A stretch of DNA of 64,000 bases from GCA-2687025 sp964473525 (GCA_964473525.1 CAYYPK010000032.1:6185-70184); one strand, 5' to 3'. Positions 7,790 to 16,646 are shown, counted from the first letter of the stretch. Translations and numbers: made by a program. Notes: generated by a model from the sequence alone, not told the origin.

Positions 7790-10008
7790 GCGGACGCCTC
7801 CTCTTTGCGCTTCGTTCCCGCCTCGCCCAAGCACACGATGGATCCGACGAGCATCACCGTCGGCGCCAGGATGAGCACGACCCACGCGAACGGGTTGTAG
7901 AACACCTGCATGTCCGCCATGCCTTCCTGGGTGACCTCCCCAAGCGCGATGTAGAGGTCGTGCGTTCCCCGCCGCAGGATCGCGGATTCATACGTGGGCG
8001 GGCCGTCGTGCCCGTCGTAGTGTCCCAGCGCTGGCCTCAACGTGATCGTGTCGCCGCTGCTCCGCTTGGCTTCGACGTTGACGCCCTGGTACTGCGCGTT
8101 TGCCGCCCGGATGGCGCCCTTCACGCCCGGCGGCGTCGGTGGGCCCGCATCGCCCCCGCGCTCCAAGAACGCCTCGCCCAGCGTCAACGTGTAGTCGGCG
8201 ACCTGGTACGTCTCGCCAGGCTGTAGAACGACCCGGTGCGACACCTGGAAGCCCTTGGCGCCAAGCGTGCCGAGGTAGAACAGCACCATGCCGACGTGGA
8301 CGATGTAGCCCCCATAGCGTCGCTTGTTGCGTAGGTTCAGCTCAATGAAGGCCCGGAAGGGCCCACTGGATCCGCGCCGCATGCGGACCCGCATGCCCTT
8401 GTAGTACTCAAGTGCGACCGTAGCGAGCACGAACGCCGACGCGAAGATGCACAGGACGGCGTACGTCGTCTTCAGCAGAGGGACGCCATCGGGATTCTCG
8501 GAGCCGACGCGATAGAACGGGTAGATGCTGAGAGCCGCCGCCGCGGCGCCCACCAGCGTCGGCATCTGGAAGTTGCGCCGCAGGTTCGATTCCGTCGCCT
8601 TCTTCCACGAGATCATCGGCCCGATGCCGGTGAGCAGCAGAAGGATGAGACCTAGCGGTACGATGAAGGTGTTGTAGTAGGGTTCGGTGACCGCTATCTC
8701 GCGGTTCTCGATGCCCTTGACGAACGTGTAGTAGGACTTCGAGATGAGCGGGAAGGTCGTCCCAGCAAACACGACGACGGCGCCGACTACGAATATCCAG
8801 TTGTTCAGCAGGAACGCGGCCTCGCGCGACAGCAGCGAATCGAACCGGTTCATACTGCGTAGCGACTGCCAGCGGCGGGCGATCATCGCGCCCGCGACCA
8901 GGGCGTTCACGCCCAAGAACGACAGGAAGTAGGTGATGAGCGCCTGCGACTCGCCGAATGCGTGGATGGACGACAGCAACCCGCTGCGCACCAGTGTCGT
9001 GCCGAAGAGCACGAGCATGAACGTGAGCGCGATGAGGATCACGTTCCACACCTTCAGCATGTTCCGGTGCTCTTGGATGATGACCGAGTGCAGGAACGCC
9101 GTGATCATCAGCCACGGCAGCAGCCCCGCGTTTTCGACGGGATCCCATCCCCAGTAGCCGCCCCACCCCAGCTCGCCGTAGGCCCAAGCGCCGCCGATGA
9201 CATTGCCCAGTGTCAGGAACAGCCACGCCGCGATAGTCCAGCGCCTCGAGCGCTTGATCCACTCCGTGCCACCCGAGCCAGACGCGAGCGCCCCCAGCGC
9301 GTAGACGTACGGCACCGTGCAGACAACGAACCCGGCGTACAGGTTGGGCGGGTGGATAAGCATCGCGGGGGTCTGTAGGAGTGGGTTCATGCCCATCCCG
9401 CGCGTGCGACCAGACTGGATGGCTGCAAGCAGATCGGGAGCCGCGAAGGCAAACGGGTTCTTGATGCCCGGGATGATTCCAGCTACGAGAATCGCGTAGA
9501 AGAGGAGGATGATGGACATCCCGGCGAGCGCGTAGCTCGTGAGCTCGTCTTCCTCGTGCCTGCTCTTCCACGCCATGACGAGCGCACACACGGCGAGGAT
9601 GGACAGCCAGAACAGCATCGACCCCGACATGCCGCCCCAGAGGGCGCTGATCTTGTAGATGAGCGGTTGGCCCGGCTTCGATGTCCGCCAGACGTAGTCG
9701 AGGTTCGCCCAGTCGAACGTCAGGGCGTAGAGCAGGCAGAACGTGGCGAATAGGACGAACACCGACGAGACGACGACCCCTCGCCGCCCGCTGTGTATCC
9801 ACCCGACACGGCCGGCGCGCAGTCCGTAGAAGAGCGCCACCGTGGACCATATCGAGGCGCCCACCGCGCCGTACGTGGTCACTCTAGCGAGCCCTGCGAC
9901 CGCGTCACCATAGACGCTAGCCAGAGCTACCCACGCCAGGGCCGCGATGCCCGCAAACCCGATGACTAGGGCGAAGTCGTTGCGTGTTTCGCGCGCTCGA
10001 TCGCTCAA
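7786..10008 (-). CDS. ccmF: Cytochrome c heme lyase CcmF
   Basis: Catalyses the final thioether attachment of heme to apocytochrome c. About 740 residues with many membrane spans; the WWD signature GELGWGGYWGWDPVENAGLLPW lies between conserved His-containing helices (MLIHPPNLYAGF, ITAFLHSVIIQEHR), followed by a periplasmic C-terminal domain. Start: ATG 10077 would overlap ccmE by 73 bases. TTG 10008 makes a 4-base TTGA overlap with the ccmE stop, the same junction type as at ccmF/ccmH, ccmH/ccmI-like and others in this operon, so I prefer TTG, although I see no strong ribosome site. Confidence 0.93.
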   Translation of the reverse strand: MSDRARETRNDFALVIGFAGIAALAWVALASVYGDAVAGLARVTTYGAVGASIWSTVALFYGLRAGRVGWIHSGRRGVVVSSVFVLFATFCLLYALTFDWANLDYVWRTSKPGQPLIYKISALWGGMSGSMLFWLSILAVCALVMAWKSRHEEDELTSYALAGMSIILLFYAILVAGIIPGIKNPFAFAAPDLLAAIQSGRTRGMGMNPLLQTPAMLIHPPNLYAGFVVCTVPYVYALGALASGSGGTEWIKRSRRWTIAAWLFLTLGNVIGGAWAYGELGWGGYWGWDPVENAGLLPWLMITAFLHSVIIQEHRNMLKVWNVILIALTFMLVLFGTTLVRSGLLSSIHAFGESQALITYFLSFLGVNALVAGAMIARRWQSLRSMNRFDSLLSREAAFLLNNWIFVVGAVVVFAGTTFPLISKSYYTFVKGIENREIAVTEPYYNTFIVPLGLILLLLTGIGPMISWKKATESNLRRNFQMPTLVGAAAAALSIYPFYRVGSENPDGVPLLKTTYAVLCIFASAFVLATVALEYYKGMRVRMRRGSSGPFRAFIELNLRNKRRYGGYIVHVGMVLFYLGTLGAKGFQVSHRVVLQPGETYQVADYTLTLGEAFLERGGDAGPPTPPGVKGAIRAANAQYQGVNVEAKRSSGDTITLRPALGHYDGHDGPPTYESAILRRGTHDLYIALGEVTQEGMADMQVFYNPFAWVVLILAPTVMLVGSIVCLGEAGTKRKEEASA

Positions 10009-10460
10009 TTGCCGGACCCGACGGCTGAGGCCATCTCGCCGGACTCCGGCGTCTCGGCCTCGTACTTCGATGGGCACTTCGTCATCAGCTTGTCCGCCTC
10101 GATGGTCTTCGAGGCGGCGAGATACCTGCCGCTGACGACGACGCCTTGACCCTCGGCGAACGTGTCGGGCTTGAGACCCTCACGATAGACGACGTTCACG
10201 AACGCCGTTTTCGCCGTGTCACGCACTTGGAACCGGAGTTCCTTGGCGCCCATGTCGTACCGCTCGGTGCCTTCCGCGACAAATCCGTCCACCTGGACGC
10301 CTCGGCGCCCAACATCGGCCGGGTTCGCCGCGAGAAGCTGGTCGGGAGTGAAACGCGTAAGGCTGGATTCTGGATCCTTGAGCGTTGTGAACATCAACGC
10401 TCCGACGCCAGCGGTCAGTAACACGCCAGCGACGACGAACTTGAGAACTCGACTCTCCAT
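10005..10460 (-). CDS. ccmE: Heme chaperone CcmE, cysteine (CXXXY) type
   Basis: Membrane-anchored periplasmic OB-fold protein that binds heme covalently and passes it to CcmF. The 151-residue protein has an N-terminal anchor (residues 6-26) and the OB barrel (VQVDGFV...ELRFQVRDTAKTAFVNVVYREG...VVVSGRY). The usual heme-linking motif is HxxxY; here it is LMTKCPSKYE, i.e. Cys129-x3-Tyr133. This matches the CXXXY class known from archaea and some Desulfovibrio-type bacteria. AGGAGGACC precedes ATG 10460. The gene is 35 bases downstream of the cobA-hemD fusion, so heme synthesis and heme attachment probably share a transcript. Confidence 0.95.
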   Translation of the reverse strand: MESRVLKFVVAGVLLTAGVGALMFTTLKDPESSLTRFTPDQLLAANPADVGRRGVQVDGFVAEGTERYDMGAKELRFQVRDTAKTAFVNVVYREGLKPDTFAEGQGVVVSGRYLAASKTIEADKLMTKCPSKYEAETPESGEMASAVGSGN

Positions 10461-10495
10461 ACCCCTGGTCCTCCTGCCTGAAGTTATAGCCTGGA

Positions 10496-12010
10496 TTAGC
10501 CGGACATAAAGTGTCTAATCAAGGCTTCCGACAGGGATTCGACGGAGGCGCTGTCCGCCTCTACCGTCACGGCGAGGCCCCGCTCCTTGGCCGCGGTCGC
10601 GGTCACGGGGCCGATAGCCGCTATACACACGTCTTTCACGGCGCGCCGCGACTCATCCCCCGGCAGCGCGTCCATGAAGTTCTCTACGGTCGAGCCGCTC
10701 GTGAATGTCACGGCGTCAACCTCGTCGTTCGCGAGGAATTGGGCGACTCGGTCTGCGCCGGCGCCATCGGGAACTGTCCGGTAGGCGGTCACCGGCGTAA
10801 CAGTCGCGCCTACCTCTCGGAGCCCATCCACGAGTTCTGCCCGTCCCTTGTCGGCGCGAGGCACGAGGATGTCCGCGCCAGACACGTCGCCGATGTCCTC
10901 CACGACCCCTTCCGATCGCGAGCGTGGGGCTACGAAGTCGGGGCATATACCGTGGCTAACGAGCGCGGCCTCCGTCGCGGGACCGATGGCTGCCACGCGC
11001 ACGCCAGCGAGCGTCCGGCTGTCGCGACCAAGGGCGTCCAAGCGTTCCCAGACGTACCTCACGCTATTGGCGCTCGTGAATACCACCCAGCTACGCGCGC
11101 TGATGACCGACAGAGCATCGTCTAACGCGCCGACATCTTCCGCCGGCTCCGTCTTGATGGTCGGGAATTCGATGACGTCCGCGCCAGCGTCGCTCAGGAG
11201 CGACACGAGCGAACTGGCCTGCTCGCGCGCGCGGGTGACGACGATGCGCCTGCCGAACAGCGGCTTTGTGTCGAACCACGCCAGCGTGTCTCGTAGCCCC
11301 ACGACATCCCCAACGAGGATGATCGCGGGCGAGCCCATGCCAGCCTTCGCCATGTCGGACGCGACATCCTTCAGCGTGCTTACCAGCGTGCGCTGATACG
11401 GCCGCGTGCCCCACTGCACGAGCGCGACAGGAGTGTCGGGCGACCGCCCGCCCTGGACCAGCTCCGCCACGATACCCGTTATACGCGCGGTTCCCATGAG
11501 GATCGCCACGGTATCCACGGCTGCGCCGATCGCGCCGAGGCTGACGGTGGATTCCGTCTTCTCCGCGCGCTCGTGTCCGGTCACGAAGGCCACCGACGAC
11601 GCGTGGTCACGGTGCGTCAACGGAATGCCCGCGTAGGCCGGCCCAGCGATGGGCGAAGGAATGCCAGGCACGATCTCGAAGGGGACGCCAGCCTCGCGCA
11701 GCCGTTCCGCTTCCTCGCCGCCGCGACCGAAAATGAACGGGTCGCCGCCCTTTAGCCGTACGACCGTCTTCCCGGCTTCCGCCGCTTCGACAAGCCGCTC
11801 GTTCATCTCTTCCTGAGGCACGGCGTGAGCCGCGCTACGCTTGCCGACGTAGAGCAGTTCGGCGTGGTCTGGCGCGAGGTCCAGAAGGACGGGGTTTGCG
11901 AGGGCGTCGTAGAAGACAACGTCCGCGCGCTCGAGGCACTCGCGGCCCTTGATGGTTAGCAGCTTTGGGTCGCCTGGCCCAGCGCCTACGAGGTACACAA
12001 CCGCGCTCAT
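10496..12010 (-). CDS. cobA-hemD: Fused uroporphyrinogen-III C-methyltransferase and uroporphyrinogen-III synthase
   Basis: Two-domain tetrapyrrole enzyme of 504 residues. Residues 1-245 are SUMT/CobA (VYLVGAGPGDPKLLTIKG at the start, VRLKGGDPFIFGRGGEE, PLTHRDHASSVAFVTGHE), making precorrin-2 for siroheme or cobalamin. Residues 255-504 are uroporphyrinogen-III synthase (GRRIVVTRAREQASSLVSLL, WVVFTSANSV, ITFTSGSTVENF-type ending), which cyclises hydroxymethylbilane from HemC. ATG 12010 overlaps the hemC stop by 4 bases. This fusion is known from several phyla. The C-terminus (SEALIRHFMSG) is complete. Confidence 0.95.
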   Translation of the reverse strand: MSAVVYLVGAGPGDPKLLTIKGRECLERADVVFYDALANPVLLDLAPDHAELLYVGKRSAAHAVPQEEMNERLVEAAEAGKTVVRLKGGDPFIFGRGGEEAERLREAGVPFEIVPGIPSPIAGPAYAGIPLTHRDHASSVAFVTGHERAEKTESTVSLGAIGAAVDTVAILMGTARITGIVAELVQGGRSPDTPVALVQWGTRPYQRTLVSTLKDVASDMAKAGMGSPAIILVGDVVGLRDTLAWFDTKPLFGRRIVVTRAREQASSLVSLLSDAGADVIEFPTIKTEPAEDVGALDDALSVISARSWVVFTSANSVRYVWERLDALGRDSRTLAGVRVAAIGPATEAALVSHGICPDFVAPRSRSEGVVEDIGDVSGADILVPRADKGRAELVDGLREVGATVTPVTAYRTVPDGAGADRVAQFLANDEVDAVTFTSGSTVENFMDALPGDESRRAVKDVCIAAIGPVTATAAKERGLAVTVEADSASVESLSEALIRHFMSG

Positions 12011-12936
12011 GCCTCGGCCTCCGCGAGCAGGTCGGCGGCGCCCTTGTCCAAGAGTTCGCGCGCGAGGCGCCGTCCTACATCCTCGGGTACTTCTCCCGTG
12101 GCGGACCCGCGTATGTCGCGTGTGCCGTCCGCCGCCGCGACGAGTCCGCGTAACGCGAGTGTGTCTTTCGTCGCCGCGACTTCGGCGAGCCCCGCGATGG
12201 GTACGTGGCATCCGCCTCCCAGCGCGTGCAGGAACGCCCGCTCGGCGGCCACGCCCCGCGCCGTCGACTCGTCGTGAATCACGCCGAGGACGCTCGCCGT
12301 GGGGTCGTCGCCGACGCGGGTCTGTATGGCAAGCGCGCCCTGCGCGACGGCTGGCAGCATCTTGTCTGGCGTGAGGATCTCTGTGGCTTCGTCGAGCCGT
12401 CCCAGCCTCGCTAGACCTGCCGCGGCGGCGATGATTGCGTCCCAGTCGTCGTCGCGGAGCTTGCGGATCCGCGTGTCCAGGTTGCCGCGGATGGACTCGA
12501 CGCGAAGATCAGGCCGCGCCGCCAGCAGCTGCGCCTGCCGACGTCGACTGCTCGTGCCGACTTTCGCGCGCTGCGGCAAATCCTTGAGAAGAGACCCGTC
12601 GGCGGATATGACGGCGTCGAAAGGTGTCTCCCGCGCCGGGATCGCGCCCACGCACAGCCCATCTGGCATGTCCGTGGGCAGATCCTTCATGCTGTGTACG
12701 GCGGCGTCGATCTCGCCCTCTAGCAGCGCAGTCTCGAGTTCAGCCGTGAAGAGCCCCTTGCCGCCGATTTCTGGCAGCGGCTCGTCGGTTCGTCTGTCGC
12801 CGGTGGTGGTGATGACTTGCTCGCGCGCGTCGAGGCCGGGATGGCCGGCGACGAGCTGGGCGATGACCCACTTCGTCTGCGTCCTCGCGAGGGCGCTGCC
12901 GCGCGTGCCGATGACAATGCGCTTGGGTGTCGCCAC
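12007..12936 (-). CDS. hemC: Hydroxymethylbilane synthase (porphobilinogen deaminase)
   Basis: Polymerises four porphobilinogens to hydroxymethylbilane. With the GTG start at 12936 the protein is 309 residues, the family norm, and begins VATPKRIVIGTRGSALARTQ. Also visible: HSMKDLPTDMPDGL, GTSSRRRQAQLLAARPDL, RGNLDTRIRKLRDDDWDAIIAAAAGLARLG, and the dipyrromethane-cofactor cysteine in ALGGGCHVPIAG. The frame is open upstream to 13209, but that extension carries no HemC sequence and crosses the promoter at 12977-13005. It is the first gene of the heme/ccm operon. Confidence 0.95.
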   Translation of the reverse strand: MATPKRIVIGTRGSALARTQTKWVIAQLVAGHPGLDAREQVITTTGDRRTDEPLPEIGGKGLFTAELETALLEGEIDAAVHSMKDLPTDMPDGLCVGAIPARETPFDAVISADGSLLKDLPQRAKVGTSSRRRQAQLLAARPDLRVESIRGNLDTRIRKLRDDDWDAIIAAAAGLARLGRLDEATEILTPDKMLPAVAQGALAIQTRVGDDPTASVLGVIHDESTARGVAAERAFLHALGGGCHVPIAGLAEVAATKDTLALRGLVAAADGTRDIRGSATGEVPEDVGRRLARELLDKGAADLLAEAEA

Positions 12937-12976
12937 GTGCGCCCGCCTAGACCCAGAGAAAGTCTTAACCGCCCCT

Positions 12977-13005
12977 AGTGTAGCCTCGCGGCGACCCTCT
13001 GACAA
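12977..13005 (-). promoter_or_regulatory. Predicted sigma70-type promoter of the hemC/ccm operon
   Basis: On the minus strand: TTGTCA (-35, 13005-13000), a 17-base spacer, and TACACT (-10, 12982-12977). This predicts a start near 12970 and a leader of about 35 bases before the hemC GTG. Five of six bases match the -35 consensus and four of six the -10 consensus. It is the only good promoter I see upstream of the operon. Confidence 0.55.
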
Positions 13006-13089
13006 TTGCGGCCCCTCCCGGCGTCCGGTAGGATTGCGCGGCGTCACGGGACACTCCCGTCGGCGTGTCGCATCAGGGAAGGAACCCGC

Positions 13090-13422
13090 ATGCGTGGATG
13101 GGCTGGCATAGCCGTAGGGATCGTCGTCGGTGGCGTCGCGGTGGCTGTGGCCCTTGGGAGATTCCCGCTGGTCCCGAGCGCCCAGGCGCAGTACCTCAGC
13201 ACCTTCCAAAATGTGGATGTTGACTTCGAGACAACGGGAGCCATTAGCACACTCACGTTCTTCGATCGGGACTCCGGCGACACGTACATCTACATTGCGT
13301 CTGGAACGGGACAGTTCCAGTTCACGCGCAAGCTGAGTATGCAGGATCTAGGCGGCCCGCTCGCGGCGGAGCTCCCCACGAGCGCGTCGAATGTGCCGCA
13401 GCTGCAGACCGGAATTGAGTAG
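13090..13422 (+). CDS. Small secreted protein, function unknown
   Basis: 110 residues. It has an N-terminal hydrophobic segment that reads as a signal peptide or anchor (GWAGIAVGIVVGGVAVAVALG, ending PSAQAQ), then a short beta-rich domain (STFQNVDVDFETTGAISTLTFFDRDSGDTYIYIASGTGQFQFTRKLSM). ATG 13090 has AAGGAA 7 bases upstream. The 'LTFFDRDSGDTYIY' segment suggests a single small beta sandwich or propeller blade. No family is recognised. It is divergent from hemC and 18 bases upstream of the sugar-isomerase-like gene, so the two may share a transcript. Confidence 0.65.
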   Translation: MRGWAGIAVGIVVGGVAVAVALGRFPLVPSAQAQYLSTFQNVDVDFETTGAISTLTFFDRDSGDTYIYIASGTGQFQFTRKLSMQDLGGPLAAELPTSASNVPQLQTGIE

Positions 13423-13440
13423 GAAGGTCAGGTTTCTGCC

Positions 13441-14271
13441 TTGAAGGTAGTGATGTTCTCGAAGCACTTGCAGGAGCTGTCCGTTGAGGACGCCGGCCGC
13501 GCCGCGGTCGACATCGGCTTCGATGGCCTGGACCTGACCGTCCGGCCCGGCGGACACGTCACGCCGGACGGTGTCGAGGAGAAGTTGCCCGTAGCCATTG
13601 AGGCGTTACGCGCCGTCGGCGCCGAAGTCCCAATGATCACCACGGCGATCACGGACGCTGATGACGACGCGAAGGCGACGTTCCGCGCGGCAAAGGCGGC
13701 CGGTATCAAGCATATGAAGCTCGGGTACTGGCGGTATCAGGGCTTCCGCAAGCTTGCGGGACAGGTCGCGGAAGTCCGTGAGTGTCTGGCGCGTATTGAG
13801 CCTTTGGCCCAGGGAGCGGGCGTCACGGCGTGTCTACACAATCACTCTGGGAACGACATGACGGCGTCGTCCCACGTCATCGCGCGGTTGCTCGACGGCT
13901 TCGACCCCGCCGCCTTGGGCGCCTACATCGACCCCGGACATATGACTGTCGAGGGCGGTCGTAGCGGCTGGAAGATCGGCATGGACGCCGTGCACGACCG
14001 CATTCGCATGATGGCGCTCAAGGACTTCGGCTGGTTCCGCCATGAGGCCGACGGCGAGGTGAAGTGGCAGGAGAAGCTCGTGCCGCTCGCTGAGGGCATC
14101 GTACGCTGGGACGAGGTGTTCGAGTGCCTGGCGGAGATCGACTTCGACGGGGTCGTGTCGTTCCACTCCGAGTACCAGGGCGGACACAGTTGGCGCGACC
14201 TGGACACGGACGGCGTCATCGCGCAAACCCGCGAGGATTACGCCTACATGCGGGAACGACTCGGGCGATAG
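13441..14271 (+). CDS. Sugar phosphate isomerase/epimerase-like TIM-barrel protein
   Basis: 276 residues of the xylose-isomerase-like TIM barrel (AP endonuclease 2) family. Typical segments: FSKHLQELSVEDAGRAAVDIGFDGLDLTVRPGGHV, the metal-binding strands CLHNHSGND, GAYIDPGHMTVEGG, MMALKDFGW and VVSFHSEYQG. The His, Asp and Glu residues in these strands would bind a divalent metal. The start is TTG 13441 (AGGAAGG about 13 bases upstream); GTG 13450 is possible. Such enzymes act on inositol, ketoses or related sugars and are numerous in planctomycete- and Poribacteria-like genomes. The substrate cannot be read from sequence. Confidence 0.85.
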   Translation: MKVVMFSKHLQELSVEDAGRAAVDIGFDGLDLTVRPGGHVTPDGVEEKLPVAIEALRAVGAEVPMITTAITDADDDAKATFRAAKAAGIKHMKLGYWRYQGFRKLAGQVAEVRECLARIEPLAQGAGVTACLHNHSGNDMTASSHVIARLLDGFDPAALGAYIDPGHMTVEGGRSGWKIGMDAVHDRIRMMALKDFGWFRHEADGEVKWQEKLVPLAEGIVRWDEVFECLAEIDFDGVVSFHSEYQGGHSWRDLDTDGVIAQTREDYAYMRERLGR

Positions 14272-14382
14272 AGGACCGGCAGCGGCGATGTGTCCGGGGT
14301 AGGAGCCGCGTGCTGACTATCCCTGGCGCTGGCGCCGCACCGCGGGAAGCAATGCTCTTCGGGCTCGATACGCGGGAGGAAC

Positions 14383-15054
14383 GTGGCGGATAGGCTGGTC
14401 TACTTCCTCGGCGGGCTGTGGCTGACGCTTGCGCTACTAGTGTGCTCGCTTGCGCTGGGGCTGGCGCTTGGACTCCTTCTCGCCAGCGCCCGTCTGTCCC
14501 GCTATCGGGCGCTGCGGCTCGCCGCCACCGCTTACATTGAGTTGCTGCGTGGGGTTCCGCTGCTTGTCACGTTGCTGATCGCGGGATTCGCGTTGCCCGG
14601 ACTTCTCGTTCAGTTCCGAATCGTGCCGAAGTTCGCGTGGGCCGTGCTCGCGTTTGGGCTGTGCTACGGCGCGTACCTGGCTGAGGTGTTCCGCGCCGGG
14701 ATCGAGTCGGTCGACGACGGGCAACGGGAGGCGGCGCGAGCGCTGGGTCTTACCGGGCGCCAGACGCTGTGGCACGTGGTGTTGCCGCAAGCGGTGCGCA
14801 ACGTGCTGCCCGCGCTGGTGAACCAGTCCGTCGCGCTCCTGAAAGACACGTCGCTGGCGGCGGTGATCGGCCTGGAGGAGATGACGCAACGAGCGCGCCT
14901 GGAGGTCGCGGCGACGTTCGATACCCTGTCTGTCTACCTGCTACTCGCGCTCATCTACCTCGTGCTCACCCTCTCGCTATCTCAACTCGCGCGTGTGTTG
15001 GAGCGCAAGCAGGACCGTGCAAGACCCGATCATACAAGTCCGCGGACTGCGTAA
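14383..15054 (+). CDS. Amino-acid-type ABC transporter permease (HisM/GlnP family)
   Basis: 223 residues with about five membrane spans and the polar-amino-acid permease signature EAARALGLTGRQTLWHVVLPQAVRNVLPALVNQ (the EAA loop that contacts the ATPase), plus YIELLRGVPLLVTLL near the N-terminus. GTG 14383 has GGGAGGAAC upstream. It overlaps the following ATPase gene by 38 bases. No periplasmic solute-binding protein lies in this cluster, although HisM/GlnP systems need one; it may be encoded elsewhere. Substrate unknown. Confidence 0.88.
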   Translation: MADRLVYFLGGLWLTLALLVCSLALGLALGLLLASARLSRYRALRLAATAYIELLRGVPLLVTLLIAGFALPGLLVQFRIVPKFAWAVLAFGLCYGAYLAEVFRAGIESVDDGQREAARALGLTGRQTLWHVVLPQAVRNVLPALVNQSVALLKDTSLAAVIGLEEMTQRARLEVAATFDTLSVYLLLALIYLVLTLSLSQLARVLERKQDRARPDHTSPRTA

Positions 15055-15754
15055 GATGTACGGCGGCCTGGTGGTCCTCCGCGACGTCGATCTGGACGTG
15101 CGTCCGTCGGATCGCCTCGTCGTCATCGGGCCGAGTGGCTCGGGCAAATCCACGCTCCTACGCTGCCTGAACCATCTCGCAACGCCCGACGCCGGCAATA
15201 TCGTCATCGACGGCGTGCCGCTGGACGGCGCCGAGACGAACATCAACGCTGTGCGCGCCGAGGTGGGTATGGTGTTCCAAAGGTTCAACCTGTTCGGGCA
15301 TTTGACCGCGGTCGAGAACGTCGCGTTGGCGCCTCGTCTGGTGCGGGGCGTCGAAAGCAGCGTGAGCGTTGAGCGCGCGACGGAGCTGCTCGCGAAGGTA
15401 GGGCTTGCGGACAAGGTGGGCGCCTATCCAAGTACGCTTTCGGGAGGGCAGCAGCAGCGCGTCGCCATTGCCCGCGCGCTGGCCATGACGCCGAAGATCA
15501 TGCTGTTCGACGAAGTGACGTCGGCTCTGGATCCCGAGTTGGTGCACGAGGTGCTCGTCGTCATGAAGCGACTCGCTGACGAGGGCATGACGATGCTCGT
15601 CGTCACGCACGAGATGCGGTTCGCGGAGGAGGTCGGCACGCGCCTCGTCTTCATGGACGAGGGCGCCATCGTCGAGGAAGGCGATCCGGGGCAGGTATTG
15701 CGCGCGCCTGAGCATCCACGAACGCAGGCGTTCCTGGAGCGCGTTCTATGGTAG
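15017..15754 (+). CDS. Amino-acid-type ABC transporter ATPase (GlnQ/HisP family)
   Basis: 245 residues starting from GTG 15017 (VQDPIIQVRGLRKMYGG; AGCAGGACC upstream). Walker A GPSGSGKST, Q-loop VGMVFQRFNLFGHLTAVENV, signature LSGGQQQR, Walker B MLFDEVTSALDPELV, switch VVTHEM. The 'FQRFNLFGH...EMRFAEEV' wording is typical of the polar amino acid subfamily. It overlaps the permease by 38 bases, an unusually long overlap for this region but supported by both reading frames. Confidence 0.9.
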   Translation: MQDPIIQVRGLRKMYGGLVVLRDVDLDVRPSDRLVVIGPSGSGKSTLLRCLNHLATPDAGNIVIDGVPLDGAETNINAVRAEVGMVFQRFNLFGHLTAVENVALAPRLVRGVESSVSVERATELLAKVGLADKVGAYPSTLSGGQQQRVAIARALAMTPKIMLFDEVTSALDPELVHEVLVVMKRLADEGMTMLVVTHEMRFAEEVGTRLVFMDEGAIVEEGDPGQVLRAPEHPRTQAFLERVLW

Positions 15755-15776
15755 GTCCACAGAGGGACAGACGCGC

Positions 15777-16646
15777 ATGAAGGCGCCGCGGTGGGCCGCC
15801 ACGCATCCCTACCTCGTCCTGCTCTTCCCCGCCATGTTCTGGCTGGTCGTCTTCTTCCTCGCGCCCATCACCCTCGTCGTCATCTACAGCTTCCTGACGC
15901 GCGACGTAGACGGCTCCGTCGCCTGGATTCCGCAGGTCGGCAACTACCTCCGTCTGGCGCGGCCGTTGGGTGACGAGTTCCCGCCCAGCTACGTCGTCAT
16001 CATCGGCAGGTCGCTGTGGCTCGCCGCGCTGACGACGGGTCTGTGCCTACTGGTCGGCTACCCGTTCTCATACGGCCTGGCGCGCGTGTCGCAGCGCTGG
16101 CGGAACACGCTGCTCCTGCTAGTCGTGCTGCCGTTCTGGACGAATTTCCTCATCCGCACGTACGCGTGGCGATTCATCCTGTGGAAGGGCGGCCTGCTGG
16201 ACAACTTCGCGCAGCGGCTGGGCATGGAATCACTCGTGCTGTACGGAACCGACGCGGCGGTCGTGGTCGGGCTCGTGTACGGCTACCTGCCGTTCATGAT
16301 CCTTCCGCTCTACGTGACCCTGGAGCGGCTGGACGAGTCGCTTCCGCAAGCTGCGCAGGATCTCGGCACCACGCCGTTCACCGCGTTCCGTAAGGTGACG
16401 CTCCCGCTCAGCATGCCGGGGGTCGTGGCGGGCAGCGTCCTGGTCTTCATTCCAAGCGCCAGTGCGTTCGTGACGCCCAAGCTTCTCGGCGGCGCCAAGT
16501 CGATGATGCTGGGTGAGCTCATCGAGCTTCAGTTCAAGACGGTGCGCGACTGGCCGTTCGGGTCGGCGGCGGGGTGCGTGCTCATGGCGATCGTCGTGCT
16601 GCTGACGACTGTGTACTTCCGGGCGGCGGGGTCGGAGGAGTTCTAG
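15777..16646 (+). CDS. Spermidine/putrescine-type ABC permease (PotB family)
   Basis: 289 residues, six membrane spans, with the PotB-type sequence LLLVVLPFWTNFLIRTYAWRFIL and the EAA loop LDESLPQAAQDLGTTPFTAFRKVTLPLSMPGVVAGSVLVFIPSASAFVTPKLLGG. ATG 15777 has AGAGGG upstream and starts 22 bases after the amino-acid-type ATPase. PotA, PotC and PotD partners are missing here: downstream lies the oppositely oriented restriction-modification locus. Either the operon has been cut by that insertion or the remaining subunits are elsewhere. Confidence 0.87.
   Translation: MKAPRWAATHPYLVLLFPAMFWLVVFFLAPITLVVIYSFLTRDVDGSVAWIPQVGNYLRLARPLGDEFPPSYVVIIGRSLWLAALTTGLCLLVGYPFSYGLARVSQRWRNTLLLLVVLPFWTNFLIRTYAWRFILWKGGLLDNFAQRLGMESLVLYGTDAAVVVGLVYGYLPFMILPLYVTLERLDESLPQAAQDLGTTPFTAFRKVTLPLSMPGVVAGSVLVFIPSASAFVTPKLLGGAKSMMLGELIELQFKTVRDWPFGSAAGCVLMAIVVLLTTVYFRAAGSEEF

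Noticed and set aside
8408..9850. 480-codon frame inside ccmF in another phase
   Set aside because: Arg/His/Gly-rich shadow of the clearly conserved ccmF sequence.
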